From positions 43,207 through 107,206 of the forward strand of contig CAKTEU010000003.1 of assembly GCA_934552855.1 (NCBI GenBank): 64,000 nucleotides of DNA, read 5' to 3'. Shown here piece by piece: positions 51,001 through 54,000 of the stretch. Each line of letters starts with the position of its first letter. The stretch's first letter is position 1. The DNA comes from an uncultured Eubacteriales bacterium (lineage in GTDB: Bacteria > Bacillota > Clostridia > Oscillospirales > Acutalibacteraceae). The position numbers and the translations under genes are program-made. The notes under the pieces are model-generated. The model did not search any database and was not told where the DNA came from. It saw only the letters and a program-made list of their open reading frames with translations.

Positions 51001-54000
51001 AAGGAGCGGGTTGAGCGGAGCGATGAAGCTTGAAATCATGCTGAAGAAGCTTTCAAGTCTTGCTCTTGCGGTTGTGCTGTCGGTATAAACAATCCATGTC
51101 ATATCCTCGGGAACAAACATATCGCCCCAAGTCATGTCTTTCATTTCGGTAACTTTAACCTTGGTTTTCTTTCCGTCTGCGTCTGTCTTTGTGTGATATG
51201 CTTTTGCAAGGCACTTTTCAAACCATTTTGCAAGCTGAGCATTTGCGAATGAACCGCTACTTGCAATCTTATAGAAGCCGTTCGGAGTTACGTCGATTTC
51301 AAGTCTTGCAAGAACGTTGAGAATCTTGGTAATCATGTCGGTTCCGCTGCCGTCGCCGCCAAGAAGACCTCCGAGAAGACCTGTGTCAATTTCATCCGAA
51401 AGAACCGGATTACCATCGGCATCTTTGATAACTTTGCCTTCGCTGTCGGTTTTGGGCTTATACTCATGGTCGCCAACAAGAAGCTTCATAAGCCAGTTGA
51501 TGAACTCATTTGAAACAACAATTTCAATTGCAATGTCTTCAACTGTGTTAAGTTTACCTTCGTTATACTTTTCGATTGCCTTGGGGAATGTTTTCTCAAG
51601 CATCGGAGCAAGAAGGTTCATAAGCATCGGAATGAGCGAGGTGACAACCTTGTCTGCGTTTGCAACGGCAAGGTCTGCCTTTTCGGCAAGGTTTGCGCTG
51701 TTGCCCTCGTTTTCACTGCCGAGATACTTTTCGAGATAATAGCCCCATTCAAAATTGGTTTTCCATTCGGAACCGCTCTTTGTAAGAAGGGTTTTACCGT
51801 TCTTTGACTTGAAGTTGTCGGAATTGTTTGCTACTGTATCGGTATACGGTGTGAAGTCAACGTTGTAATTGTTGAGAAGGCATACAAGAACAGCAAGAAT
51901 GTTATCTGCCTGACCGTCAAGAATCGGAAGAATAGTGTCAATTGCACTCTTTCCGGTTTCCGGATCCGGAGTGACAAGTCCGTCAAGAAGTCCCTTAACA
52001 ACATAGAGTGTGCCGTCATTCATCAGCCAACGGAAGAGGGTGAGGAGGGTATCACCCGGGTCGGCATTGACGTGCCATGTTGTCATCCTGCCGTCAAAGC
52101 CATCAAAAGTCGATGAAGAAGGTGTGCCGACCGCAAGGAAGCGGTTAACAGGAATTGAAAGCGGAACTTTTCTTGACTGGTTGTTGCCAACCTTATTCTG
52201 CGTTCCGTCCTTATCTGTCCAGAGCCACTTGATGAGCGCATCGCCAAAAGCATTGTAAAGTGTCTGAGTGAGAAGTCCGAGATTGTTGAAATAGTAAGTT
52301 GTGTTGCCTTCCTTATAGGTTGCGGCATTAGCAACAGTTTTGCTTACAGTTTCGGTTGTTCCGTCAGCATTTGTTCCTGGTTTTCTCATCAAATAGTTTT
52401 CAACCGTGTCGTTTGTCGGCTTGGTTGTTGTTGAAGTTGCCTTGATGAGAAGTTGAAGGATTCCGTCAGTACCGCCGGAAAGAGCGGAAGTAAGACCCAT
52501 TTTGTCAAGGGTATCCTTAAGAAGATCCCAAACGCTGAGTTCGGTTACCTTAATACCGACAGCCGAAATCTTAACCTTTATGTTCTGAAGCTTCGGAACG
52601 ATCTGGTCATACTCAAGCATTCCGAGGAGGTTCGGAAGAAGAGTAAGAATTGTTTGAACAGGAGCCTTAAAGAGCGTATTGTTCATCCAATAGAAGAGCG
52701 GATTGAAAATCAATCTCCAAAAGGTTCTACCGTAATCAGGAAGCCTGTTCGGATTTTCTTTTCTATTGATCTCTATTGCACTTCTAAGCTCGCTTGCGCT
52801 TGCAAAGCCGTTCGGATTTGATGCGCTTTTTTCGGTAATTCCAAGAAGCTTATAAAGAGGAACAAACAGTCTGTCATAAAGTGCGTCACCGGTTCCCTCA
52901 ACAGTAACTTTAGCATTCATAGTACCGAGTTTACCTTGGAAGTCAGTCGCCTCGCCACTGAGGAGCGCACTCAAAACAGGCGCTATACCGATTGCAGATA
53001 TGGCAAGCGAATTGTAAAAGTCTGTTTCATTATTGATGTGCCATACGGCTTTGGAATCCCAATCGCCCCAATCAACAGGCTTCAAGTTGTTGATTTCATT
53101 CTTGTCATCCCTATCCAAACCGGAATTATTCCACTTTTCCTTAGGGGCATCCGTATAGAGTGAAGTAAGCGTTCTACCGGTAAGTACGTTACCGCTACGT
53201 TCCCAAGCACCTGCAGTAGCCATGGCTTTCTGAGCCAAAGGATATGAGCCGAGACCCCAATTGCCGTTGAGCGCACCGCCCCATTGAAGCTTGTAGTCGC
53301 CTTTATAAGTTTTGTTGTTGACGAAGTCTTTGCTTCCGCTCATGTTCCACTGAACCGGCATCGTGATAAGGAACTGTCGAGCCACGTCCGGAAGGGCAAA
53401 ACCAAGGTAGAACACCTTAACGGAATCTGTCATTCCAACAACAGCGTCACCGATAAGCGGCATAACAGTCTTGAAGAAAACATCCTGAAGAACACCGCTG
53501 AAAAGAACCTTACGAATCATATTGATAAGGAACTCACCGAGTGTTTCAATCTTCTCACCCTTTTTGTGGGTCTTGTTGTTAGCATCAGTATAATCGTATT
53601 CCCAGTTGCCAAGACCTTTGACAACGGAGCCGTTTTCATCAGCCTTGGCCATGAGTTCATCAAGGAGAGTACCAATGTCTTTTGAAACGATAATCTTGTC
53701 GAGATCCTTAACCGCATCATCCATAAGATTAGCGATGGTTGTAGGATTAATCGTTTTGTTAACAAGACCAACCTCGTTAACAAAAGCAACTATATCATCA
53801 TAGCTAAGTTTGTTAATTGCAGAAACCCATTTATATCCGCTGATTCCGCTGCCGCCAAAGAGTGCCTGAAGAAGGGCTTTATCTTTGGGGGTTTCACCGG
53901 AGTTAAACGTATTAATAGCAGTTCTGAAAGCCGAAGCGTAGTCATTAGCATTTTTTGCATAAGTTCCGGCTTGGGTCCAAAGAGATTCAAGAGTAGCAAT

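Larger units (their letters stand above)
27900..53300 (-). repeat. Array of about fifteen diverged protein-coding units inside the giant gene
   Basis: The 'GY..AIIPLLEALG'-type core can be located near bases 52850, 50905, 48750, 46480, 44316, 42288, 40270, 38552, 36870, 35388, 33950, 32397, 30912, 29436 and 28065 (N to C). The spacing falls from about 1.9-2.3 kb for the first units to 1.4-1.5 kb for the last ones, i.e. from roughly 650-760 to 460-500 residues. Positions were read by eye and are good to about 30 bases. Confidence 0.8.
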
